Shown piece by piece: positions 34,270 to 46,200 of a stretch of 64,000 nt of DNA (positions are counted from its first letter, which is position 1; each line of letters starts with the position of its first letter). Source of the stretch: Phallusia mammillata (taxonomy: Eukaryota; Chordata; Ascidiacea; Phlebobranchia; Ascidiidae); assembly GCA_003260075.1 (NCBI GenBank), contig QLIY01000110.1, positions 128,997 to 192,996 of the forward strand. Reading direction: 5' to 3'. The position numbers and the translations under genes are program-made. The notes below the pieces were generated by a model. That model worked only from the letters and a program-made list of their open reading frames with translations, did no database searches and had not been told where the DNA came from.

Positions 34270-34995
34270 ATTTACTGACGAATCTTTAACACTGAATTTT
34301 ACAATTCTCTGATCATTCATAACAACCAACTCAGAATGAAAAGCCGTACATCGCCAATGCAGTTTATATTGTTGTTGTCTTTTAAAGCCGTCGTCAGCTA
34401 TAATTTTACTTTTATTACTGTATCAGCGGTTTAGGCTGAAATTTGAGACCCTTAGTATCATATCGACTTCATGTTTTTCATCGTGTAAAATGTTATAAAT
34501 CATCATGGGGACTTCGTCGGTGTTTTGGACTGACAAAGAGTGCGACCTTTTTCATTTTAAAGCTTAATTGTGTGCACAATTGTATAAAAAAAACATGGCC
34601 AAAAGGGCCCCTGCGAAAAAACGAAAGACCTTTCTGGTGTAAACCTATGTGCACATGTGGTTTTGGACTTTTAGTGTTTAGCGACTACGAGTTAAAGTAA
34701 CTTTTTGCACACCACTAACGGATCCGGTTTAGGCCTAACGCAAAACCAATTTGCCAAGGTTTTTATGAGATTATTTTAAAAAGTGATAATAAAAGGCTGC
34801 AAATCTTTTCGACTATTTATAAACACCTTAAAAGTATGCCTAGTTTGAAAACAAAAACATGAAAACTTTGATTACCGGACAAGCGCCCGTTTACAGCCTC
34901 TTTATATAACTGCAAACTATTGTAAATGTGTATTTAAGTATCGTGTGTTTGTTATGTTTTTATTTCCTTGTGACGCCGCGACGCAGAGTATAACA

Positions 34996-35289
34996 TTACT
35001 TTTTGAGACAAGGCGTCCACACTGTTTTCCACACAAATCTGGCCATGCAGTAACACACCCAGGAACTTGGAGAGCAAGCTCTGTTGTAACATTCTCGTAT
35101 CCCACATGATCTGTTTGCTAAAACAAAACATAACTTTAAAATCAAAAAATGCATCTACAAAATACGTTTATTGCGATTCAAACAAGACTTCGTATTTGAC
35201 GCCATCATATACTTACAGTAAATCCAGTCCTCTCCAGGCTGATCAAGGGAGTTGATAACAGGGACCCAGTAATAACTAACCAATATCAT
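34996..35289 (-). CDS. Small six-cysteine peptide 2, leader altered by a 5-bp change
   Basis: Exon 2 (35117-34996) is intact and keeps the six-cysteine framework (C-x4-C-x4-C-x6-C-x-C-x12-C, with CYNRAC and CYCMAR). Exon 1 (35289-35217) joins in phase 1. Compared with gene 1, five extra bases just after the conserved first ATG (at 35330) shift the frame into a stop. Translation could begin only at the downstream ATG at 35289, giving 64 aa with a short leader (MILVSYYWVPVINS). So this is either a gene with a shortened signal peptide or a recent pseudogene. Flanking sequence is duplicated with gene 1, a tandem unit of about 1.1 kb. Confidence 0.55.
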
Positions 35290-35330
35290 GGAAAGTAGCC
35301 TACTCCACTTAACATAACCTTTGAAAACAT

Positions 35331-36879
35331 ATTTATTTTCGAATGTTTAACACTGAGTCTTACAATACCGCCAATGTAGTTTATACTGTTGTTGTTTTTA
35401 AAACCGTTGGCAGCTAAAATTTTACGTTTGTCACCGTACCATAGGTTTAGGCTGAAATTTGAGACTTCCCTCAATAACATATCGACTTCATGTTTCCCAT
35501 TGTGTTGATTTTTTCGGTCCCCCAAAACACCTTAAAAAAACACTGCCCATCGGTATGTAGAAATAACGTTAAATCATGGATTTTTTGTTTAAGCCAAACG
35601 GCATGTTGTAAAAATGTTTATAGTCACAACCTGGAGTGTGTACAACGGTTGATTCTGTTGGGGGCTTGGGTTTATATTGATGTAGATAACAGTAATCGCT
35701 AGAAAACTACTATGGACTTGATTTACTGTAGACTTGATTTTACTTTAAACTAGACTTTATTTTCAGTCACAACCTATGTACTTACCTCACACGGTCTAAC
35801 TTTGGCACTACTACTTAATTATAAGCGGCATGCCACTTTCGGCGATTTAAATTACCAATTCCCTGCAAGACAACAGCAAATTAAAATAGCTTTGCACATC
35901 GTACTGTGAACAAAATGACATTGAAAGAATATGGTGCAAAAAATTAAAAAGAAAAACTTGGTTACACACAATGATGCACTGATACAACTTTTAAGCATTA
36001 TGAATAGTAACATGGTACTAAATTCACAAATAAAAACAAAAAATGGGTCTTTAGGCAAACAGAAATTACTATTTTGTCATACAACTGAAGAAAACCACAA
36101 AAATGAAGAAAGTTTAAATCTTTCAATGACACACTGCTGAAGAAGCAAGAATGAAGAATAAAAGCAAGTATTTTAGTATTCATAAGATTTTCACATAGAA
36201 AATGAAGAAATTGCACAGAACTGTGAAATTTTTGTCTTAGTACCAATTGAAATGTTGGCTAAATGACAAACAACAAAATGAAATATAAACAACCATTGTC
36301 ATTTCATGATCAAAAATACTTTTTTTATGAGACACCACTGGTAGAATGCAGCAGTTACATAAATAGACAGCATTTCAAAACTTGAAACCTAACATAGCAG
36401 CCATTTGCATTCTGTAGATGCTGTTTGTTAAGCAGATCTTATTGATGTAATGGCACTGCGCACTGAGGACCCTGTATCATGAAGTGCTGATAATGTTCAA
36501 TCTCAGAAAGTTGGACAGCATCAAACATTTAGCCGTAATCCACTTTTTTGTTTTTCCCTTTCAAATTGTACCTGTACACAAAGTACACTTTGATCAATCA
36601 TTTGTATTTTCATAAATTAGACAAGTACATAAGCATAAAAAATAGCATTTGCATTTCAGTGACATTGTAGGCAAGACAATGAGTAAACATATGGTGTGGT
36701 AATATGTGTATTCACTGTCTATAAAACATAAAGGTCAATATGCTGAGGTATACTAATACTGAAATGGCAATGTGTGCTGCAGTAACCCAATGAAAATGGC
36801 AACTAATAGGTAAAGACAATGTTACAAAAAAATTGCAAGTACTCGGCCACTCAATACGAGCACAGTAACACAATTAAAC
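35331..36879. other. Intergenic region before SLC35C1
   Basis: Contains upstream sequence shared with the first peptide gene (near 35410-35500), a terminus of the 18352-type MITE near 35516-35545, and AT-rich unique DNA that should include the SLC35C1 3' UTR. No gene seen. Confidence 0.5.
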
Positions 36880-38970
36880 TCAAGTTTCCTTTACTTTTTC
36901 ATCATGATCATGCTTCATCTGATTTCTTCTCACTACAGTGTAAAAGAAAGAGCCGGCCAACACCATCATGTTGCTTAGCCACCATAAAGCTGTCTTAGGA
37001 GTGTGGTAGTAACCAACAGCTAAAATGGTTTGTGCACAGGCCTTGGCAGTTCCACTAATATTATGTGTGAGGGGTGTAGTCACCTAAAGTTAAAAGAAAT
37101 GTGAATATCATAACCATGGATTTTTAATGTAGAATAAGTGGAGATTTTATAACATTTGTTTTGAATCCAGTTCTTATATCATTTTTGACTGCGCAATATA
37201 AAATCTGGATCACAAAAAAAGCAAACCAGTCAAAACTATTTTGTGTATCACTTTTTTTATTTTAAGTTTGTATGCATACAAAATTCTTCAAACCTGTATC
37301 TGCCATGTTGAAACGAAACCAGTCATAAAGCCAAATATGCCAACTAGAATAAATGCACCCCACAAGTATAGATTAGCCAGATCTGGGAACTTGTACACAG
37401 TATACAGATCATTGGATAACAGCAGGGCTGGTAGTAATAGTACGCATGAGTTTAAGTTGTTGTAATATCCTAAAAAAAAATAAAACATGACAATTAGTGT
37501 GAACTTAGCTTTATGTGAACACTTTTGTAACATAGATTTTGTAAAGTAATGGATAAACTTTACAGTCATTCCAAGTACAGACAAATCCAGTTAATTGCAT
37601 TGTAAATTTGACAAGCCATTGATCAGATTAAGCGATGATCTGCACAATATTTATGCCGAATAACTCTGGTTTAGGATAAAGATCTCTATGCAATTAAACG
37701 GATTGTGTGATTAACCCGATTTGTCTTTATATATATACTTATTTAATCATTCAAAGCAACCAATATAGTCAAATAAACTAGTACTTCATTAGGTCTAGTT
37801 TAAAACTCTTCAGATATAAAAGGTAAATTTGATGCATATATTTTGACAATCTGTCACCTAATATTATGATTTAAAGTGGGCTGTACCTGCAACTCACATG
37901 TTAGAACCGTCATAAATATGATAAAGTTGATAGTAATAGTATCAATGTATTTGTTTTCCTCAACATTTTAAACAAAATGTACCATACAAAATATCGATAG
38001 ACTCACCTAACTTCCACAAGTTATTTTCTACTGCTGGCAGTACTCTTGATGTGAATATGGCATTAAGACTGACAAAGAAACTAGCAATAGCCCCATAGGC
38101 ACAACCAATGTATGATAAGTTCACCAGATCTCCTTCAATATTGATACCAAGCATATAACCTAAATAGAATTGAATGGAAGGCGTAATTTATACAACAAGT
38201 ATGTTGTCAGCTTTCACATCACAAGAAAAGTCAAAAATGCTCTATGTTGAAGCTTGACAATGTTACAAAAAAATATTCAGTAAACCAAATTCGGTTAATC
38301 TGGATTTGCACCTAATTCAGACAAAACTTGAGGTAGGGGGGGGGGTAATATTCAGTAAACCGAATTCGGTTAATCTGGATTTGCACCTAATTCAGACAAA
38401 ACTTGAGGTACAAATGGTTTGTAATGTGGTAAGGCTTTAACTAATCGACATCGGTTAATTCAGATCTTTGGGCAAATTTTTTGGTCCAAACTGACCTGGA
38501 TTAACCAAGGTTTATGGTATTGCTAATACTACAAAAACAGCCTAAAGATTACTAACACCATACCTATTGTGGACATTTTGGCTGGTTTAATGTGTTAAAG
38601 TACAAAGTAGTGGTATATGTAAGTGTTAGCAAAAACATAAAATGCACTTACCTAACATAATAATTCCACAGCACACAAGAGCAAGTGGAGATGTTGTCTT
38701 TTTCAGAATAAAGTAGGACAAAATAACATTGAATAAAGTTGTGAGGGAGCGACCAACATTGTAGAAAGGCACACCAAGGTCACGTAAGCTCAAGTTGTTA
38801 AATGTTATCATGGAAACAAAGCAAATTGACACAGGAAGAACCTCCCTTGAAACTTTTTGATCAAACCTTCATGTCAAAAAACATAAATACAATGCATAAG
38901 TGTCAAAGAAAAAGCATGGATGAATACAGTTCATGATTTTAAAGATTACTGCAAGAAACAAACAAGCCAA

Positions 38971-39022
<52 letters not shown>

Positions 39023-39519
39023 ACATGATGTTTTGACAGCTTGGTTTATACATTCATTTCATTCAAAAATGATACAAGTTGCTGTCGAAATGTCATGTTC
39101 TACACTTCTATGCATAAAAACAAAATGTACAAAACATGTATACTTAAATAAATAAGTCTTAAATATGTTAATTTTAAAGAATTAGTACTAAAAATACAAA
39201 CAAATTAAAAATATATCTTACTTAAAAGTTGGGAAAGTACTGCCTCTTTTGAACTTTGCGAAAAATGCAATGGTTTGACATAGAATTACTGCCACAAAAC
39301 ATTGGAAAAATGTCACAAAAATGGGAGCATTTAGTTTAATCTCATCAGAGTTGAGTAGACGTTTGTTGAAAAAAACCATTGCAATAGAGGTAAACCTGCA
39401 CAAAAACAATATTAATTTTCCAATACTTCATGCAAATTAATTTCTCAGTTTGCTTACCAATACAATGCAACAACAAGGGCAATCTTTAAAGATTTTCTTA
39501 GAAAGTTTTCCTCCGCCAT
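36880..39519 (-). CDS. SLC35C1: GDP-fucose transporter, SLC35C1 orthologue, 327 aa
   Basis: Six exons (39519-39458, 39395-39222, 38866-38652, 38159-38007, 37469-37294, 37083-36880) close at 328 codons. The protein is a multi-pass nucleotide-sugar transporter that brings GDP-fucose into the Golgi in exchange for GMP. Recognised segments include [64 protein letters not shown]-type YYNNLNSC and [17 protein letters not shown], which read like vertebrate SLC35C1. It is somewhat shorter than human SLC35C1 at the N-terminus. Start ATG at 39519 gives [12 protein letters not shown] before the first helix. Intron 2 holds the G51 run and intron 3 holds a Tigger-like MITE. It shares a 0.7-kb head-to-head intergenic region with BAG6. 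The product feeds enzymes such as the fucosyltransferase at 992-2242. Confidence 0.95.
38275..38520. mobile_element. pogo/Tigger-like MITE, duplicated at a G-run
   Basis: Begins TTCAGTAAACCAAATTCGG and ends GGATTAACCAAGGTTTATGG, an inverted pair. The left part is present twice around the G-run 38336-38345. Interior words GGTACAAATGGTTTGTAATG and ATCGACATCGGTTAATTC recur in all copies of this family. It lies in an intron of SLC35C1. Confidence 0.75.
38971..39021. repeat. 51-nt uninterrupted G homopolymer
   Basis: G51 in intron 2 of SLC35C1. To its left is GCAAGAAACAAACAAGCCA and to its right ATGATGTTTTGACAGC, phrases also seen around the C-run at 16589, so a related repeat sits here. Probably not literal genomic sequence. 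Confidence 0.75.
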
Positions 39520-40255
39520 TTTTGTGACATGTATTATCTGCAACAACAAGTCAAATGTCTATTTACTTACAAGAGTGAATAGAAGACTGAAGAGTGACCC
39601 ATGTGCTACACTGAATAAAAAAAGAAGTGTTCTAGACTTCTAGTAGCTCTAGAACTGCAACAAATACTTTCGAGCAAAAGCGACCATGTTTGCTTGGTAT
39701 AGACAGCGTTTAACAAACATTTTTAACTAATCGCCAGCGCAAATAACAACATTAACTCTTCGTTTAATTTCAACTTGCTGACTTTTGAGTTTTGATTTAT
39801 GATATCCATGACGTGTGTGTTCAGTAGCCCGTGACTATCGCAACGCATGAATGCACACATTTATTTGCAGTCAAATTATATCGAACTCTCTAGATTAAGT
39901 GTGAAAAGCTCGTAAGTTTGCCGTGCGTCATTTATTCCGCTTTTTACCAACAAAAAGCGTTTGTTTCGACTTCTGTCAGCAGAGGCGCTTTTACAAAAAA
40001 AATTTGAACACAATTCTCCTAAACCGGGGGTAATTCTTGTTAGTTCCTTATTGTATTGCAGTTCTGTTTGTTAAATTGCTGATTGTTCCTCTTTATTACT
40101 GTTGCGACAACAAAAAATAATTATTTATTGTTAACCAACGTTTATTCAAGTCCGATCTACTGTTTGAAACTGTAGTTTTTTTGTGTTAAAACGTTTGAAA
40201 AAGTGTAAAAAACAAATTTGTGAATATACATGGTTGTTTGGAGTAGGACAGAAAA
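39520..40255. promoter_or_regulatory. Head-to-head promoter region of SLC35C1 and BAG6
   Basis: Only 736 bases separate the two start codons, which point away from each other. A shared bidirectional promoter is a reasonable inference. I see no TATA-type signal that I would trust. Confidence 0.55.
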
Positions 40256-43200
40256 ATGAAGATTGTAGTGAAAACCATGGACTCAAGGTCCTCAACTTTT
40301 ACTGTTGCTGAACAGGTACTGTACAAATGTGTTTCTAGTTTTTTTTAACTTAACTTTTGTCCGAAACTGACTTAACAATTGTCTAATGTGTAGTTTGTGT
40401 ATGTTCCTTTTTTAACATTTTTAGGTGTTAACATTATCTGTCAAACTTTTTATTTCTGGCTTTTGCATGCAGAAACAGAGGGGGGGGGGGATTCCTTTTT
40501 TAACATTTTTAGGTGTTATTATCTGTCAAACTTTTTATTTCTGGCTTTTGCATGCAGAAACAGAGATATAGTACATGTGATGAGTATTTATTTGTTTTTA
40601 CCTTTTTGGCAGACATCAGTAAGGGAATTTAAGCAAACCATTTCGTCGGAGGTAAATGTTCCACCAGACCGACAAAGATTGATATTTCAAGGAAGGGTTT
40701 TGTCAGATGACTTTAAATTAAATAAAGGTAAATAAACTAACAATGGTTTGTATGTTTTAGTGTGCAGTAAACAACAGGAAATGTGAAAAGTTGTAAGGCA
40801 GCAAAAGACTTCTGGGTCAACATTTAAAAAATATTATAGCACACATTTTTTCATTTATATACTGTTTTTATGTAACTGTGTCAGATCATGATGGGAAAGT
40901 TCTTCATTTGGTGCAAAGGCTCCCGGTATCAGCCTCATCAGTGGCATCTTCAACAAGCTCATCAACAAACACTTCTGCACCATCACAGCCTTCACAGGCA
41001 CAAAATGCCAACATGTTTCCAACCAATCAACTGGTAAATAATTTTCAGAGTGCTTATACAGTAAGCCTCAGTTAAACCAGATTCGGTGATCTGGATTTTT
41101 GCCTGATTTTGATAAACTTAAGGTACAAATGATTTGTTGTGTGGTAAGTTTTATTGACTGAGGTTTACTGCACATAGTTTGTATTTCAAATCAAAAAATC
41201 CGCTTGTGTATGATAACAAAGACTTATATATATATATATGTAAGGTATATTTTGCCTCAAACTCGATGTTTAGAAATCAAAATTTCATTTAAATGTAGAA
41301 TATAAGTGAATTCTTTAAATAAAAATTGAAATACTGTTGCATTTATGCAAATGATGGTCGGTAGACAAAATTCAATTAAAGAAAAGGGAAGTCTTTTTCT
41401 GACTAACTGCACTCCAGAAATTACAATTCCATTTGATACTTTGATGACATTTAATTAAAAAATGAGGAATTGTTTCTGTGAAATCACTTAGGGTGTAAAC
41501 CTTTTTGCAGGCTCAGGTTTTTCAGCAAGCTTTGGGAAGTGTGATATCTGGAGGAAATGTAGCCCCTCCTGTTATCAGTGGAACAGTGGTATGTATTTTT
41601 AGTATCAGTCTGTTAAACTCTTGAGCTCAAAACAACAGGAAGTATGGAATGACATGGCATTTTTTTTTGTAAAAGGAACAAATTGTTTAAAATTCATCAA
41701 GCCAATAAATGATAAGTAAGCTACATTAGCCAATATAGCCTTGAAGTGTCACCAGCTGCACTAAGACATTATTGATTTGAAACAATGTGCATTATCTGGG
41801 GCTTACAAATTGTTTGTAATAGTTTGTATATTTGAAACACTCATCAAGTTGTTTAACTGTTGATAGCACTGGCATGATCACCACACTTTATAAGCTTTGT
41901 TTAATTTTTTTGGGAAAAATAGGCAGTTAAATAAAATACAGTAAACCGAAGTGGTTAAACTGGATTCAGTTTATTAAAAAGACAAAACTTTAGGTACAAA
42001 TAGTATGTAGTGCGGTAGGTCTTCAACTAATCAAACTTTGATAAACCAGACCTTTATCTATTTCGGACAAGTTATTGGGTCCAAGCAGGTCTAGATTAAC
42101 CGGGCTTTACTGTATTGTTTAACTGTTAATAGCACTGACATACCTAATTACACTATATAAATGGTATTTGGTTTTGTTTGAATTGACTTAAAATTATATG
42201 AATATTATCACTACAACTAAAAAAAGGATTTTCTGCACCAGTTGTCAACTGATGGTATGGGGCCAAACAATCAAGCCATCGACTTTCACATTGAGGTTGG
42301 ATCAACCTCAGTGAACCAGCAAACTCCACCTACATCTAACGCCATGACAAACCCAACAATAGCAACTATCCAGCATGAACAAAGAAGTATAAATTGACCT
42401 AACATATGTAACATTTGATATGTTCTGCTTCGTATGTCATGTTCTTCTGTCAAACACAGTATTGGAAAGCTGTTTATGGTGACCTACAAGTTTTACCTCT
42501 TACATACAGTACTGTTTAGGCCCTTGTTGGCAAAAACTACTAGATCAAAATAATTAGTTCTTCAGATGTAATTGTTGTATGAAATAGTGTTGTGTTGCCA
42601 AATGACAACGCCTTGATTGTTAATTAAACGCAAAACGTTAGTTAATTGAAACAAGAAAAAATAATTTTAGGGCAAAAATAGTTTGACCAAATCATCACCA
42701 AAGTGCTTTATTCAGGCATTCAGGCATATACCAACTTTTGTATTCAGGCATATACCAACTACAATAATGATTTTAGCTTTCAGTGCTCCACGACGCCAGT
42801 TTGATAGAGTGCAACACTTGCTTTTTCATTTGAATGAAGCCTTAACTAAATTAGAAGTAAGTTACATAAGTTACACACCACTTAAAGATATGCCTAAAAC
42901 TTATTTTCTATTCACAGACCAACAACCCAAATTTATCTACTGGCTCAGCAGCAGCTGCAGCTTCAACCTCTGCTGCCACAGTGGCGTTTGTAGATGGTTC
43001 CTTAACTAGTGAAGTTGTGTGTGCCAGTGAAAGTGTACAAGATTCTGCAACTACAGGTATATATATACTTGTTGGACATTTTGTAAGGAGAATAGTACTT
43101 GTTGTAGCACGCAGCTGTGCTGAATATGTTTGCTCATGTACATCTCATCAGTATAATTGCAAATGCAACTGGTTTTAATAGTTCAAATTATCCCGTATGG

Positions 43201-46200
43201 CAACATAAATTGCCTACAACATTTGTTACATTTGATACATATCAATACATAAACTTTTTGTAGCACATTGTAGCACACAACTGTGCTGATTGTGTTTGCT
43301 CATGTACATCGGTATATAATTGCTATTGTTTGACAGCTGGTTTTAATGGTTCATATTATTTAGTATGGCAGCATAAATCGCTCGTAACATTTGCCACATT
43401 TGATACATATCAATACATAAACTTTGTTTGCATACCACATTCAAGTGTTTGAGCACTATATGATTGCCAATGTATGGAAACTGGTTTTAATGGTTCAAAT
43501 TATCCAGAATGGCAACAAAAAGCGCTCACAACATTTGTTACATCCGACATTATACATAAACCTTGTTTGCATACCACATTTACGTGTTTGAGCACAATCT
43601 GTGTTTAGTTCTTGATTATTTGGTCCTAACATTGCCATTTACAGAAGGTGGAGATGCTGCTGGTGGAGAAAATGATATGGAGACAAATCCACCTGAACCA
43701 CCATCCACAAGCTCAGCTTCTGCATCAACAGACAGTTCCCTAAGAAATAGGTAGCTGCCAAATTGTTATGGGTTAAATACTGATTTTACTTGATTTTTTT
43801 CTTCTCAGTTTTAGAGTATGCTATTTTGAGTCATTCATTATTGTGTTCTACACTGTAGCTGGGGGGGGGGACTAAGAAATAGGTAGCTGTCAAATTGTTA
43901 TGGGTTACATTTTTTTTCAGTTTAAGAGTATGCTATTTTGAGTCATTCATTATTGTGTTCTACACTGTAGCTCCAACATTTACCCTACCAGAAACCCAAA
44001 CTAGAAGAAGTTTTTAACAATGTCCGAATTTAATGAATTTTGGACAGTTTTTGTTTTGAAAGGTCGATTATTATCTTTAAACCTGTACCCCCACGATTTA
44101 CCCCATAGGTCCCTAAAACGAGTAAATTCTTTTAACTATGTCCTATATGGATGAAATTTGACAGCTTGTAGAATTTGCCATTTATAGCTTTAAAGAAACT
44201 GTTTTAATTTTTCTAATTGAAACTTTTGTTAACACCTGATTGTTTATGTTTAGACATCCTACACTGAAGGAACTGGGCAAAGTGTACAGAGATGTGATAA
44301 AAGCCAAACAAAGGCTGAATCCTTTCCTTGAATATATGGCCGACTTTCTTGAGAAAGATCCTGCATTCACAAGCACAGAGGTGAGAGCAACATTACATGC
44401 TTTATTTTGTACGTTACAATTCAAATTAAAAATGTGAGCTAAAGAAATATAATTCCAAACTTTGGTGATTGTTATGTGATTGATTTCATTTGGGTTGTGA
44501 ACATGTACTCTTCATGGCAGATACTAGGATTGAATTTGCTTTCCTGTATAAATTTCAGAATATAAAAAAGGTTCTGTTTAAAAATATTTGCTTTTACAAA
44601 AATGTCATTATGTGATCAGTTTGTTAAGATTCAATTTTTCAAAAAAAATATTGTCCAGGTTTTCGGCCAAGTTTGTGTATTTTGTTAGTAATGACCCAAC
44701 AGTGCTAGCTTAAAAATAATAGAATGCGAAGTGCTGTGGATGAAAAATACAAACAACTGCTTTTGTTTTAGAGAGCATTCACATCACAAAATTTGGCTAA
44801 AGTCTGTTAAAAATGTACACTGCATGCATATAATAACTGGATGTAATTTACAAGCTAAGCCATAGTTGGTGTACAGGATATGTGCAAAGCAGAATCCCAC
44901 ATTAAATCAATAGAGTGTGGGAACAAACAGTTGTTTTGTGTCACCAGAATAGCTAGTCCCTTATACATGATATCGGTTGATTACAGTTTGTCAAAAAAAA
45001 TTTATTGTGTTTTGATCGACTTTAAACAACCCATGTATAAGCAAAAAAAACAAGTAACTTTTATCAAAACAATGATGTCATGTTTTGTTTGCCCTAATAT
45101 GGTAAAAAGTTGCACCTTTTCATCTGACAATGACTTTGATAAATTTTGTACACTATGATATTTGGCACTAAATTTTATGCTTATTCACACCTTTCTTGGT
45201 TGAAAAATTACTGCTTCCCTTACACGTTTTTCTGTGTTTTCATGTCAAAGGTCAGTCATAGCTCTTATGTGGGTATTATTTTCTTACAATGGCAGCAGCT
45301 AATGTCAAAGCAGTCAACTCCGGGGGGGGGGTACACCTTTCTCGGTTGAAAAATTACTGCTTCCCTTTTTACACTTTTTTCTGTGTTTTCGTGTCAAAGG
45401 TCAGTCATAGCTCTTATTATTTTCTTACAATGGCAGCAGCTAATGTCAAAGCAGTCAACTCCTTCATTCAGATATACTGGCAATTATTTTTTGGCAAACA
45501 AATCAACACTGAGCTGCAATGTTAGCATTTATTCGTGTACGATGTATTACCATTTATCTGTTACTTCCTTTTCACAGAGCACAGAGTTTCGCTCAACGTC
45601 TCGGAGTCTTTCTCTAATTCTGCAATGCCAGCGGTTATTATCCCAGATCCATGGTATTTTGTCACAAGTAGCTATCCCACTAAGCAGGACGCCACCTCGA
45701 ACAATGCTTATCAGTGCATCTCAACCTAACATTCCTGGTGAGTGTGTGATCTGGTATTCTGTTAAACTAGTCAACATTTTTTTTCTGGAAAATGTTAAAA
45801 AAACATCAAAAAGTTGGTTTTAAGTTTGTTTAAGTACTTACTGATGCAAATGCATTTTTAAAACACTCTTAAATCTCCAGGCTTACATATTACCTTGAAA
45901 GACAAATTGTAGACTTTTTCTCCTGTTAATGTGCTTGGAATCATGTGATACAGTACATTATCTTTCTATTAGTTATTCCCTTTTTGTTCTGATCTAAAGT
46001 TTCTGTTCAGTTCTGTAAGGTTAAACTTACTGAAAAAACTTGTTTTGTGCAAATCTAAATCGAAAATTACACCCAATTTAAAGTCAAGTGTATATTATAA
46101 CACAAAGCCCCATATATCAGTTTTGCTGTAAACTGTAAAAGAAATTGTTTTTACCCAGCTGGTGTAAGGCGACATGGGGTCCCCGGTCATCCTACCCAGA

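Noticed and set aside
41220-41240. TATATATATATA tract as a promoter TATA element
   Set aside because: It lies inside a BAG6 intron and is a simple dinucleotide repeat.
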